Counted from the stretch's first letter, positions 11,262 to 23,540 are shown. The stretch: 64,000 nt of DNA from Enterococcus gilvus ATCC BAA-350 (GCF_000407545.1 NZ_ASWH01000002.1:186001-250000), one strand, 5' to 3'. Numbers and translations: made by a program. The notes: generated from the letters alone by a model not told the origin.

Positions 11262-11704
11262 CGTCTCATATCCTTTCTCTGTCGGGTCGGGGGTATACTC
11301 AAAGGTCGCGTACTCGAGGCTCGATGTTCTGTCGTTTCATCAGGGCGGTCAGTCGAAAGCAACGAACGCAGCACTGCCACCGCCTTCTCGCCAAAATTCC
11401 GCAGCGGAAATACCCGCAGCTTCAAGCTCCGCCATTCAGGCGCCATAAAATAGTCTTGGAAATAATAAAAGAATCGTTTCATCGTCCGTGTGGCTTTCGT
11501 CGTCAGAAAAAGCTCGCGAATAAGATCCCGCAGAATATGCTTGAATTCTTGAGCGCCTAACGTGCAGCGAACACGCAAAGCCAATGCATATTGGATCGTC
11601 AAACTGCTGTTTTGTGTTTTGTAGTAATGCTCCGAGATTCGCTTCTCAAGATTCTTCGGCGTCATGGAAAATAGCTGTCGATGTGTCAATAGGGGTTCAT
11701 TCAT
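11258..11704 (-). CDS. Hypothetical protein, first gene of DUF2922 operon
   Basis: A 148-residue basic protein that I do not recognise. It looks mostly helical for residues 1-120, without membrane segments or a signal peptide, and has an Arg/Ser/Pro-rich end (PLSIPPTRQRKDMRR). AAGGAG stands before the ATG. Its coupling to the DUF2922-like gene suggests a joint function that cannot be stated. Confidence 0.55.
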   Translation of the reverse strand: MNEPLLTHRQLFSMTPKNLEKRISEHYYKTQNSSLTIQYALALRVRCTLGAQEFKHILRDLIRELFLTTKATRTMKRFFYYFQDYFMAPEWRSLKLRVFPLRNFGEKAVAVLRSLLSTDRPDETTEHRASSTRPLSIPPTRQRKDMRR

Positions 11705-11765
11705 ACTAGTTTCTCCTTAAATTTTTTTCGTATCAATTGATGAATCCACCATACGCCATGAATCG

Positions 11766-11932
11766 GAAAAACGTCAAAACCGCCAATTTTGCATATCCCT
11801 CTCAAATTTGCACGAAAAAGCCCTCTCGATTTTTACGAAAAGCTGAGATATCAACCTTTTGGAAAAAAAAGACCTCCGAAACCCCTGCAAATTTGAGCCC
11901 CAAATGTAATTTTGGCGAATTCCGCGATTTTC
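11766..11932. repeat. MITE-like imperfect inverted repeat
   Basis: Two 46-base arms (11766-11811 and 11887-11932) are inverted copies matching at 32 positions, including CGCCAA/TTGGCG and CTCAAATTTGC/GCAAATTTGAG at identical spacing. The 75-base centre also holds a partial direct repeat of CCCTCTC...ACGAAAA (about 11797 and 11821). No clear target duplication is visible. It could be a MITE, a structured RNA or decayed sequence. Confidence 0.45.
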
Positions 11933-11952
11933 TATTTTTCTATTGAAGGAAA

Positions 11953-12180
11953 ATGGAGTTTAATACAGAGGATATAGCACGGTGTCCAACGAGCGAGGAT
12001 GGTTTGCGTATCATAAGAGTAAATGAAATAAGATGGATTGGACAACTCTTTCAATTGGAAGTAATCTTAGCTAAAAACTACCATTATTACTTGCCTATCA
12101 AGCATTGTAATAGTAAGAAGGTTACTGTTAAAGAGGCACGCAGCTATCATTTCTTTGTTTTCCGAGGAGCCATATCATAG
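11953..12180 (+). CDS. Doubtful small hypothetical protein
   Basis: A 75-codon open frame with a near AAGGA only two bases from the ATG, which is too close for a normal site. The product has no recognised domain and no homologue I can recall. It lies between the inverted repeat and the beta-glucoside promoter region. It may be a real small gene or a remnant; low confidence. Confidence 0.25.
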   Translation: MEFNTEDIARCPTSEDGLRIIRVNEIRWIGQLFQLEVILAKNYHYYLPIKHCNSKKVTVKEARSYHFFVFRGAIS

Positions 12181-12315
12181 GTAGGTATATTTTTGGATGA
12201 TAATTGTTGTGATTAAAAAAATAACTAAATTGTTTGTATCGCATGGGCTAAAAATCATTTTTTATATTCACCATTTGTAGAAGCATTTAGGGAATAGTCA
12301 AATCAACTCATTATA

Positions 12316-12329
12316 AGAAAGCGTTGACA
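12316..12329 (+). promoter_or_regulatory. cre site (CcpA) overlapping the bgl promoter
   Basis: AGAAAGCGTTGACA matches the cre consensus except for the first base and overlaps the -35 box. Its place predicts direct catabolite repression of the beta-glucoside operon. Confidence 0.65.
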
Positions 12330-12352
12330 TTGATGCTTTCATCACTTAGAAT
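12324..12352 (+). promoter_or_regulatory. Sigma-A promoter of the bgl operon
   Basis: TTGACA (12324-12329), a 17-base spacer and TAGAAT (12347-12352) form a near-consensus promoter. It starts the leader that carries the antiterminator target. Confidence 0.8.
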
Positions 12353-12410
12353 AATACTGTAAAGTACAGTAGAAAAGAGACCGATTATGGCGATGGAGTC
12401 ATGATTGTGA

Positions 12411-12441
12411 GTATGTTACTGAATATAATCAGGCAGAACTC
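12411..12441 (+). promoter_or_regulatory. RAT (ribonucleic antiterminator) sequence
   Basis: GTATGTTACTG then CAGGCAGAACTC fits the BglG/LicT target (consensus GGATTGTTACTG...GCAGGCAAAACC). Its 3' end overlaps the 5' arm of the terminator, as required for mutually exclusive folding. Confidence 0.75.
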
Positions 12442-12497
12442 AGGAAAAGATCACAGTAGACGCAAGGTCTAAGTGTATCTTTTCTTGGGTTTTTTTT
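12439..12497 (+). terminator. Leader terminator controlled by LicT-type protein
   Basis: CTCAGGAAAAGAT (12439-12451) pairs with ATCTTTTCTTGGG (12477-12489), followed by eight T residues. RAT binding by the antiterminator would prevent this hairpin. Confidence 0.85.
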
Positions 12498-12513
12498 CTG
12501 GAAAGGAGGAAAA

Positions 12514-13356
12514 ATGAAGATCAGCCAAATTTTAAATAATAACGTTGCATTGGTGAAACGTGGAGGAAATGAGGTCTTCGTCGTTTCAAAAGGTATTGGT
12601 TTTAGGAAGAAAAAGGGTCAAGAGATAGTGGAAGAGGAAATCGAAAAAATGTATATTCTCGATTCCTTTGACATGCTGGATCATTTTAGCTATCTGCTCG
12701 CTCATTCTGACCCGAATGACATCCTTTTGGTGAGTAACATTATTTCCTATGGAGAAAAACAGCTTGGCATCAAGGCGAGTGATTATTTGAGTTTGGCTCT
12801 TCTTGATCACTTGGAGTTTTTGTTGAAACGAGTGGATAAGCAGCAGTTTATTAAGAGTCCGTTGATTTGGGATACGAAACGTTTTTATCCTGATCATTTC
12901 AACGTAGGACTCAAAGCACTAAAAATGATTGAAGAGCAAAAAGGGTTGCAACTGCCGGAAGATGAAGCGGTATCATTATGCTTACATTTTGTCAACATGG
13001 AGGAAAGTCGCGAAAGCCGCAAAGATTATGTGTTGGAGATGCGGACATTAGGCGATTTGCTTTCTATCGTAGAGCATCATTTCAATGTAAATCTAGATGA
13101 AAAGTCAACGAATTATATGCGCTTCACGACCCATCTGCAATATTTTGTCCAACGAATTTTTGCTGGCGAGATTTTTAATGACGGCTCAGAAACCTTGGAG
13201 TTGTACAAGCAGGTTTGCCAACTGTATCCAGAATCATTTAAAGCCGTTCAAAAAATGAAAATCTATGTGCAGACACAGTTTAATTTAGAAATTTCAATCA
13301 ATGAAGAAACCTATTTGATGCTTCACATCAACCGTGTGACAGAAAGGATGAAATAA
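12514..13356 (+). CDS. licT: BglG/LicT-family transcriptional antiterminator
   Basis: A 280-residue RNA-binding regulator: CAT domain (about 1-55), PRD1 (about 65-170) and PRD2 (about 175-280). PTS-phosphorylated histidines are recognisable in LLDHLEF, PDHFNV, LHFVNM, HLQYF and MLHINRV. Under inducing conditions it binds the RAT in its own leader and lets transcription through to the PTS and GH1 genes. AAAGGAGG stands before the ATG. It heads the operon, with two bases to the next gene. Confidence 0.92.
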   Translation: MKISQILNNNVALVKRGGNEVFVVSKGIGFRKKKGQEIVEEEIEKMYILDSFDMLDHFSYLLAHSDPNDILLVSNIISYGEKQLGIKASDYLSLALLDHLEFLLKRVDKQQFIKSPLIWDTKRFYPDHFNVGLKALKMIEEQKGLQLPEDEAVSLCLHFVNMEESRESRKDYVLEMRTLGDLLSIVEHHFNVNLDEKSTNYMRFTTHLQYFVQRIFAGEIFNDGSETLELYKQVCQLYPESFKAVQKMKIYVQTQFNLEISINEETYLMLHINRVTERMK

Positions 13357-13358
13357 AA

Positions 13359-16656
<3,298 letters not shown>

Positions 16657-16658
16657 TA

Positions 16659-17440
16659 ATGAAAAAGATTTGGGGATTAGTTGTGGTAGTAGTACTAGGC
16701 TTATTAGGCTTAATCGGCGGAATCTCTACTCAGGCAAATGAAAAAGCTTCTGATAAAAAGAGTGAGATAACAATCTATCTTGTCCGTCACGGAAAAACAT
16801 TTTTTAATACAACTGGGCAGGTCCAAGGCTTTGCAGACTCGCCATTGACAGATAAAGGGATCGAACAAGCGAAGCAAGTTGGTAAAGGGGTGAAAATATC
16901 AAGTTTGATTTAGCTTATTCCAGTGATTTAGGACGTCAACGCAATACAGCGAAACAAATATTGGCGCAAAATGAAAACAAAAAGCCCAAGCTTTTGGAGC
17001 ATGATGGCTTCAAGGAGTGGAATTACGGCGGCTTTGAAGGTAAGACAAACGTTGAAATGTGGACACCTATCTTTGAAGCAAATGATTTAACGTTTGACGA
17101 GGAATGGACGGACTATGACAAACTGGTGAATACGTTAGGCGATGAAGGAGTAGCCGATGCCATTGCAGAGGCAGATTCATTAAAAGTAGCTGAAACGTAT
17201 GAAGAAATCACTGAAAGAGGACAAGCAGCAATGGACAAAGTGATCGCTGACGCCAAAAAGAAAAAAGCGAAAAGGGTTCTGATCGTTTCTTCCGGTAGCA
17301 TGATTCCTACTATACTTGAAATGGTGGTTCCTGGGGAATATAAAGGAGAAGCTATTGATAACTGTAGTGTCACTACACTCAAATATAAAGACAACCATTA
17401 CTCCGTAGCTAAAATCAATGATACTCAATATGTAGAGTGA
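16659..17440 (+). pseudogene. Secreted histidine phosphatase, frameshifted
   Basis: The first frame (16659-16913) has a signal sequence (residues 1 to about 27), then the catalytic YLVRHGKTFFN motif, and runs to a stop. The second frame carries on the same protein: FDLAYSSDLGRQRNTAKQI, DGFKEWNYGGFEG, then VLIVSSGSMI. Adding one A to the four-A run at 16893-16896 restores VKNIKFDLAYSSD. In the last motif SSGSM stands where most family members have SHG, so a second histidine may also be missing. The gene sits three bases after GH1 and ends at a strong terminator. It may be a true pseudogene, a homopolymer sequencing error or a phase-variable gene. Confidence 0.8.
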
Positions 17441-17443
17441 ATT

Positions 17444-17471
17444 AAAACCACCCGTTCAGACGGGTGGTTTT
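17444..17471. terminator. Bidirectional terminator between bgl operon and ald
   Basis: AAAACCACCCGT and ACGGGTGGTTTT form a perfect 12-base stem with a 4-base loop. A and T runs serve both converging units. Confidence 0.92.
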
Positions 17472-17485
17472 AACTATTTTGTAAA

Positions 17486-18970
17486 TCAACTATAAAATCC
17501 TGATGGCTCACTATTTGTGTCGATCATAATATTTTTTGTCTGGGAATAGGCGTCTAACATGGATTTATATGTTTCACGGCCAATTCCTGATTTTTTGTAC
17601 CCGCCAAATGGTGCACCCGCAGGGATTTGATTGTACGTATTGACCCAGACGCGTCCTGTTTCTAACGCACGACTCACAGTTAATGCAGTGTTCAGATCCT
17701 TCGTCCAAACGCCGCCGCCTAAGCCGTAAATCGAATCATTGGCCATTTCGATAACTTCATCGATCTCATCAAACTTGATTACGACAGCTACTGGTCCAAA
17801 AATTTCTTCTTTAGCTACTCTCATATCATTTGCAACATTCGTAATCAGGGTAGGGGCAACAAAGCATCCTTTTTCCAATCCATTAGTATCAAGACGCGTA
17901 CCACCAGCCTTGATAGCAGCACCTTCTTCTTTGGCAATGTCAATATATTTCAAAATAGTTTTGACTTGATTTTCATTGATTTGAGCCCCCATTTGAATGC
18001 CCTCTTCCCAAGGTAGCCCAACATTCACTTTGTTGAAAGCCTCCGCCAAATCCTTTACGAAACGATCATAAATACCAGATTGTACAAATATCCGTGAACC
18101 CGCACAACAAACTTGCCCTTGATTGAACAATATGCCTAATTGTGCTCCATCCAAAGCTTTTTCATAGGGCATGTCGTTGAAGAAGATATTGGCTGATTTG
18201 CCACCTAGTTCCAAGGTTGCTGGCACCAAGCGTTTTGCAGCAGAAATGGCTACATTGTAACCAACCTCAGTAGATCCGGTAAATGCCAATTTATCGATTC
18301 CTTCGTGATGGAGCATATATTCTCCAGATTTAGATCCTTTCCCTGTAACAACATTTAACACGCCAGGAGGCAATACCTCTTGGATCAACCGAGCAAACTC
18401 CAAAATGCTTAAAGAGGTGGTAGAAGAAGGGTGGATAATAATGGTATTTCCAGCAGCTAAAGCAGGGGCGATTTTCCATGCGGCCATCAGGAACGGGAAA
18501 TTCCATGGAATGATTTGTCCCACTACACCGATGGGTTCTTTTAGATTAATTGTCAGTGTCGTTTCATCCAATTGCTGGGCAGTTCCTTCTTCTGAGCGTA
18601 AGACCCCGGCAAAGTAGCGGAAGTGATCGGCCCCATATGGGATATCGATAGTTTGTGTTTCACGCAGAGGCTTGCCGTTATCTAAAGTTTCCACTAGTGC
18701 TAGATGCTCCGCGTGTTCATCGATAATGTCAGCAATTTTCAAAAGAATCCGAAAGCGTTCTTCAATAGAGACCTTGCGCCATTCTTTTAAGGCGTTGTTA
18801 GCAGCAGTGACTGCTAAATCTACTTCATCATCTGTCGCATCTGTAAATTTTGCAAGACAGTCTCCATTTGCGGGATTTATTGCCAACAGTGCGCGTTCCG
18901 CGTCGTAGGCTGTCCATTTCCCATCTATAAATAAGCTATACTGATCCTTCAATTGTACCTTGTCATTCAT
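17486..18970 (-). CDS. NAD(P)-dependent aldehyde dehydrogenase
   Basis: A 494-residue enzyme of the ALDH superfamily, with no signal peptide. The catalytic cysteine is C288 (NQGQVCCAGSR), the general base E254 (LELGGKS), and the oxyanion asparagine lies in IPWNFPF. It oxidises an aldehyde to its acid with NAD(P). Similarity to acetaldehyde-type dehydrogenases and the neighbouring adhE suggest acetaldehyde, but the substrate is inferred. The 350-base gap upstream, with the adhE terminator, implies its own promoter. Confidence 0.9.
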   Translation of the reverse strand: MNDKVQLKDQYSLFIDGKWTAYDAERALLAINPANGDCLAKFTDATDDEVDLAVTAANNALKEWRKVSIEERFRILLKIADIIDEHAEHLALVETLDNGKPLRETQTIDIPYGADHFRYFAGVLRSEEGTAQQLDETTLTINLKEPIGVVGQIIPWNFPFLMAAWKIAPALAAGNTIIIHPSSTTSLSILEFARLIQEVLPPGVLNVVTGKGSKSGEYMLHHEGIDKLAFTGSTEVGYNVAISAAKRLVPATLELGGKSANIFFNDMPYEKALDGAQLGILFNQGQVCCAGSRIFVQSGIYDRFVKDLAEAFNKVNVGLPWEEGIQMGAQINENQVKTILKYIDIAKEEGAAIKAGGTRLDTNGLEKGCFVAPTLITNVANDMRVAKEEIFGPVAVVIKFDEIDEVIEMANDSIYGLGGGVWTKDLNTALTVSRALETGRVWVNTYNQIPAGAPFGGYKKSGIGRETYKSMLDAYSQTKNIMIDTNSEPSGFYS

Positions 18971-19170
18971 GTAAATAGCCTTCCTTTCCTAATTAAAATT
19001 AAATAGTTTCCAATAGATACCTTCTCTAAAAACCTTCAATTCTAGTTGAGAGGTAAATTAATGGCTGGAGGATGCAAAAACATAGTCCATCTGTATGCTT
19101 AAAATTTAATAGTTAAATTTTATTTTCAATTTATTTAGTCTTGTTCTATTCCTTATTTTTATCTGACCGT

Positions 19171-19231
19171 AAAATAGAAAGAAATTGACGTCAAGAATCA
19201 GTCCTTCATTTTGACGTCAATTTTTCTATTT
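19171..19231 (-). terminator. Terminator of adhE built on a doubled TTGACGTCAA palindrome
   Basis: Two copies of the self-complementary TTGACGTCAA (19185-19194 and 19211-19220) sit inside longer arms (AAATAGAAA/TTTCTATTT). They form a hairpin with a T-rich tail on the minus strand. The rest of the gap from 18971 to 19320 shows nothing I can name. Confidence 0.65.
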
Positions 19232-19320
19232 AAAGACTGCGAATAGTTAGGTAGTCATTTTTGATTAATTTAGCTTCTATAATGAAGAGTAAATCGTTGA
19301 ACCTCATTTTTTTAGGCTGC

Positions 19321-22014
19321 TTAAAACTGGTCGATTAATAATTGACGAATCTCACTTAGAGCAGGTTGTCTAGGATTTGCTGGTGTACATTGGTCGTTAT
19401 AAACAAGGTCAATTAGCTTTTCTAAAGCCCCATCAAAATGCTCCTTTGTAACCCCATTTCCAGATAAGCTTGTATCAACATCCAACTTTTCAGCCAGCTT
19501 GGCAATTTCTAAACATAAGGAATCAACCAATGCCTCATCGGTGCTGCCTTTTAGACCAAGTGATCTAGCGATATCTGCATAGTCTTTTTGAGCACGGTAA
19601 ACTTCATATCTTGGGTAAGGATTTCTTTTTACTTTTCCTGAGGCCCCATTGAAACGAATAACATGTTGCATCGCGATGGTTATTACAAGGCCATGGGGTA
19701 ATCCAAATTCTCCTCCAGTCTTATGAGCAATAGAATGATTGATACCTAGAAAGGCATTGGAAAAAGCCATGCCGCCTAAAGTCGCAGCATAATGCATGTT
19801 GGCTCTTGCTCGTTCGCCTTCACGGGTTGGATTCTTTGGATCATAATTATAAGAGTCTACTAGGTTCTCGAAAACCAGCTTAATCGCTTCAAGCGACCAA
19901 GGTCGAGTGAAATCTGAAGCCATTACAGAAACATAAGATTCCAAAGCGTGTGACAACGTATCTAATCCAGACAAAGCTACAGTCCTGCGAGGGACGGTCA
20001 TGACAAACTCTGGATCAACAATGGCGATCTGCGGCGTTAATTCATAGTCAGTCAATGGATATTTCACATGTGTTTCATCATCAGTGATAACTGCGAACGG
20101 GGTCACTTCAGAACCCGTACCTGAAGTCGTCGGTACACAGATCAGCTTTGTCTCTGTTTGATGATGGAAACGAACGATACGCTTTCTTATATCAATAAAT
20201 TTTTGTTGGAGCTCTAAGAATAGTTCGCTTACTTTCCGGTAATCATCAAGGAACCCAGATTCTTGCCCCAGTGAAAATTCGTAGATAAATCGAGCAATTT
20301 TGGCTGCATCTAATGCGGAGCCTCCACCTATTGCTATGATGGTATCTGGAGCGAATTCGCGCATTTTTTTAGCGATCTCGATCGTTTGACCCAAAGTTGG
20401 ATCTGGATGCACTGTCCCGTAAACGGTAGTGACAACTGCATTTTCGCGTAATTCTAATTGACTATATACGGTATCGACAAACCCAAACTTAACCATGCCC
20501 GGATCAGCAACGATGAACGCACGATCGATGGTTTCAACATCATCTTGCAAATAGGAAATGGCATTATTTTCATAGTAAATTTTTTCAGGTAATCGCACCC
20601 ATTGAGGGCGATTGCGTCGTTTTGCTACAGTTTTGATATTCAAAAGATCGTCTGTACATAGATTGTGTGACAATGAATTCTTCCCCCATGATCCTGTTCC
20701 TAGTGTAAGACTTGCTTTCAAGGCGTCTGTATAAATATCTCCGATCGCGCCGATGGAGTCTGGCTGGTTGACAAGCACTCGTGCAGCATTTGTTTTGTCG
20801 CTAAACTCATTGATAAACGGATCTTTTTGTAAACCAATTTGAATCGCTGCATTATGCCCAGCCCCTTGATAACTTAATAACTTCCCGACGATAGCAATCG
20901 CATCTTGACGATCTGTCGCTTTGTATACAGAAAGCAGGGGCGTTAATTTTTCAGATGAAAGTTTTTCACCAATGTTTTTCTTGTCTAATTCAAACAACAT
21001 TACATCTTTTTCTTCAGGAAGTTCAACTCCAGCATGCTCAGCAATCCATTTGCAGGACATACCAGCGACATTTCCATTGACTCCGTGTTTCTCATTGAAA
21101 ACGAAATTGGCTATTTTATCGTAGTCCTTTTTAGGAACAAGATAGGCGCCCTTTTTTTGCATTTTTTCTAGCCAGTCTTTGTAAACAGGTTCTTCAACGA
21201 CAACTGAATTTTCAGTTGCGCAAATCATACCATTATCGAAACGCTTGGAGAGAAGCAAATCCTCAACAGCCCGGTCAAGAAAGGCTGTATGATCGACAAA
21301 TACGACGCCGTTTCCAGCACCGACGCCCATGGAAGGATTACCAGATTTTAATGCGGCATTTACCATTCCAGGTCCACCAGTGGCTAGGATGGAGGCGATT
21401 TTAGGATTTTTGATCAGAGCCGTCGTATTATCTAAAGAGGGCGTCTCGATCCACTGGATAATATCTTCGGGTGCTCCGGCGGCTACCGCAGCATCGTATA
21501 AAATTTTGGCTGCATGAGCAGAACAATCTTGTGCTTGTGGATGAAAAGCAAAGACAATCGCATTTCTAGTTTTCAAGGTCAGTAAAATTTTGAACATGGT
21601 CGTTGACGTAGGATTCGTTGTAGGGACGATACCAGCTAATACGCCAAGGGGTGCAGCAATTTTGACCTGACCACGAATTTTATCTTCGCCAACAACACCA
21701 ACGGTTTTTTCATCTTTGATCAAATTCAACACATTTTCGGTAGCAAAGCGGTTCTTTGTATCTTTATCTTCTACTACACCACGCTTGGTTTCGGAGACTG
21801 CTTCATGTGCCAGCACCAAGGCAGCTTCAGATCCGGCTAGGGCAGCAGCCTTCACGATTTTGTCCACTTTTTCTTGTGTGAAATGTGCGTATTTTTGTTC
21901 AGCGATCAATGCCCTTTCTACCAAAGTATCGACGTGAGATGTTAAAGATTCTTTGGATGGTGTCGTGTCTTTCTCCAAGACAGTAGTTGACGCTGTTTTC
22001 TTTTCTTTCATCAT
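19321..22014 (-). CDS. adhE: Bifunctional acetaldehyde-CoA / alcohol dehydrogenase
   Basis: An 897-residue fusion. The N-terminal half is CoA-acylating aldehyde dehydrogenase with catalytic Cys in NGMICATEN. The C-terminal half is iron-dependent alcohol dehydrogenase with GGGSALDAAK, GTGSEVTPF, and metal ligands in LDTLSHALESY and GINHSIAHKTGG...GLPHG. It turns acetyl-CoA into ethanol and regenerates two NAD+. It is about 30 residues longer than usual, from a Lys/Thr/Ser-rich N-terminus. GGAGG lies 4 bases from the first ATG and 7 from the second (22011), so either may be used. A cre-like site is just upstream. Confidence 0.95.
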   Translation of the reverse strand: MMKEKKTASTTVLEKDTTPSKESLTSHVDTLVERALIAEQKYAHFTQEKVDKIVKAAALAGSEAALVLAHEAVSETKRGVVEDKDTKNRFATENVLNLIKDEKTVGVVGEDKIRGQVKIAAPLGVLAGIVPTTNPTSTTMFKILLTLKTRNAIVFAFHPQAQDCSAHAAKILYDAAVAAGAPEDIIQWIETPSLDNTTALIKNPKIASILATGGPGMVNAALKSGNPSMGVGAGNGVVFVDHTAFLDRAVEDLLLSKRFDNGMICATENSVVVEEPVYKDWLEKMQKKGAYLVPKKDYDKIANFVFNEKHGVNGNVAGMSCKWIAEHAGVELPEEKDVMLFELDKKNIGEKLSSEKLTPLLSVYKATDRQDAIAIVGKLLSYQGAGHNAAIQIGLQKDPFINEFSDKTNAARVLVNQPDSIGAIGDIYTDALKASLTLGTGSWGKNSLSHNLCTDDLLNIKTVAKRRNRPQWVRLPEKIYYENNAISYLQDDVETIDRAFIVADPGMVKFGFVDTVYSQLELRENAVVTTVYGTVHPDPTLGQTIEIAKKMREFAPDTIIAIGGGSALDAAKIARFIYEFSLGQESGFLDDYRKVSELFLELQQKFIDIRKRIVRFHHQTETKLICVPTTSGTGSEVTPFAVITDDETHVKYPLTDYELTPQIAIVDPEFVMTVPRRTVALSGLDTLSHALESYVSVMASDFTRPWSLEAIKLVFENLVDSYNYDPKNPTREGERARANMHYAATLGGMAFSNAFLGINHSIAHKTGGEFGLPHGLVITIAMQHVIRFNGASGKVKRNPYPRYEVYRAQKDYADIARSLGLKGSTDEALVDSLCLEIAKLAEKLDVDTSLSGNGVTKEHFDGALEKLIDLVYNDQCTPANPRQPALSEIRQLLIDQF

Positions 22015-22033
22015 AAGACCTCCATAATTTTTT

Positions 22034-22047
22034 GGAAAGCGTTTACT
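22034..22047. promoter_or_regulatory. cre-like site upstream of adhE
   Basis: GGAAAGCGTTTACT fits cre at 12 of 14 positions and lies 20 bases from the adhE start. A half-site TTTCACAA at 22090-22097 resembles the right arm of a Rex site, but its left arm is poor. The rest of 22048-22433 shows no gene I can support. Confidence 0.45.
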
Positions 22048-22435
22048 TCACATACAGGATACTCCTCTTCATTTTTTTTTACAATATTTTTTCACAAACT
22101 AATGGCATTTTAATATAAAAATAATTCATAAAATAGCAGATAACGCGTATTAAAAAGGCATAAATGTAAAAAAGACGACGAAAAGAATATATTTGTAAAG
22201 AAAAGATAAAGACTTAGAAATCCCGGGTAACTAGGTGAGAAATAGAATGTCTGTATAAAAGAATCATTTCAAATGGAATAGTGAGGGGATGATTCAACTT
22301 ATCTATACTAAAGGCTAAAGGTAAGTAATTTTTTTGTGAATGTGTGTATGATGAAATCGAGATTTTACGTATCTGGGGAGAGAAGGAGAGATCGATGAGT
22401 CAGACAAGAGGTATGGGCAGCAGCTATTTTTATTG

Positions 22436-22480
22436 CTCAATAAAAATAGCCTCGCCACGTATCGTTTCATGGCGAGGCTA
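22436..22480 (-). terminator. Terminator of the siderophore operon
   Basis: On the minus strand TAGCCTCGCCA and TGGCGAGGCTA pair and are followed by TTTTTATTG. The same A/T tract can also form a second hairpin (GCTATTTTTATTG/CAATAAAAATAGC, 22423-22450), so two overlapping structures compete. Confidence 0.8.
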
Positions 22481-22503
22481 ACTATATCTAAAAATGTGGG
22501 CTG

Positions 22504-23469
22504 CTACTCAAAGGCTTTATTAACGTCCTTCAACATAAGAGAAACGGATTCTAGTCCACCGCCGCTAAGGTACCAGACATCTGGTTGCAGTGAGATCACT
22601 TTTTTGTTTTTTCCAGCCGTTGTTTGAGCGACCAACTCATTGTCGGCAACATGATTGTTACTGTCATCGCCGCCAATTGCTTTGGTACGGTCAACAACGA
22701 AAAGGATATCTGGATTCTTATCTAAAACATATTCGTAAGAAACACTTTGTCCGTGAGTAGATGCTTTGATCGCATCATCTGACGTCGCAAAGCCAAAGGT
22801 ATCGTAAATGATTCCGAAGCGCGACTCTTTGCCGTATGCGGATAATTGTCCTTCGTTGACTAGGACAGTCAAGGCTTTGTCTTTGCTTTCTTCTGCTTTG
22901 ACTTTTGTTTCGTTGATGCTGGTTTCAAGCTCTGCTAATTGTTTTTTGGCAGATTTTTCTTTGTCGAAGATTGTTGCTAGCGTTTCAACATTTTGCTTGA
23001 TTGACTGCCATGTATTTGCTGGATCTACAGCCAGATACATCGTTGGCGCGATTTCCTTCAGTTGATCTAAAAAGTCGCGTTGACGACCGGAGATAATGAT
23101 CAGATCAGGCTTCATTTGATTGATTTTTTCCAAGTCAGGTTCTTTGATACCGCCAGCTGATGGCACTTTTTTATAGGCCTTCAAATAAGCGGGTAGATTA
23201 TCTGTCGCCGCACCTACGATGGCATCGCCTGCACCTAGAGCATCCAATGTATCTAGCGACCCGTTATCGAAAACGACGACTTTTTTAGGATTCTTCGGTA
23301 CAGTCACCGTGCCGTTTGAGTCCTTTACTTCGATCGATTCTTCTTTGACAGTGCTGCTTGTCGCGGCTTTCCCTGTGGAATCACTCGTACTTTCCTTCGT
23401 TGTCGAGCCGCAGCCCACCAAGCCTATCCCCAGTAATACCATAGATAAGCCAACAATATATTTTTTCAT
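22504..23469 (-). CDS. Siderophore-binding lipoprotein (YclQ/FatB type)
   Basis: A 321-residue secreted lipoprotein. The lipobox LVGC places the lipidated cysteine at residue 20, followed by a Ser/Thr linker. The FhuD/FatB-type periplasmic-binding fold begins with KKVVVFDNGSLDTLDALG. It catches a ferric siderophore, probably catecholate or petrobactin-like by family, and hands it to the permeases encoded upstream. It is the last gene of the operon, 71 bases after the ATPase gene. GGGGG precedes the ATG. Confidence 0.88.
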   Translation of the reverse strand: MKKYIVGLSMVLLGIGLVGCGSTTKESTSDSTGKAATSSTVKEESIEVKDSNGTVTVPKNPKKVVVFDNGSLDTLDALGAGDAIVGAATDNLPAYLKAYKKVPSAGGIKEPDLEKINQMKPDLIIISGRQRDFLDQLKEIAPTMYLAVDPANTWQSIKQNVETLATIFDKEKSAKKQLAELETSINETKVKAEESKDKALTVLVNEGQLSAYGKESRFGIIYDTFGFATSDDAIKASTHGQSVSYEYVLDKNPDILFVVDRTKAIGGDDSNNHVADNELVAQTTAGKNKKVISLQPDVWYLSGGGLESVSLMLKDVNKAFE

Positions 23470-23540
23470 TTCTGTTTCCCCCTAATTTATAATTAAAGCC
23501 CCTTGTTAAAGGAGTCTTGATACCAAAGATTGTGTTATTT

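Noticed and set aside
11737..11946. 69-codon frame across the inverted repeat
   Set aside because: It is made of the repeat arms themselves and has no ribosome site, so protein coding is unlikely.
19059..19100. 13-codon frame (MAGGCKNIVHLYA) with GAGAGG before it, in the ald/adhE gap
   Set aside because: Too short, no link to a downstream plus-strand gene and no attenuator structure.
22081..22098. Rex operator before adhE
   Set aside because: Only the right half-site TTTCACAA is good; the left half has most positions wrong. Kept only as a remark.
22395..22481. 28-codon frame after GGAGAG upstream of the siderophore terminator
   Set aside because: Its second half is the terminator hairpin of the opposite operon and it resembles no protein. 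It may be the truncated start of a lost gene, which I cannot show.
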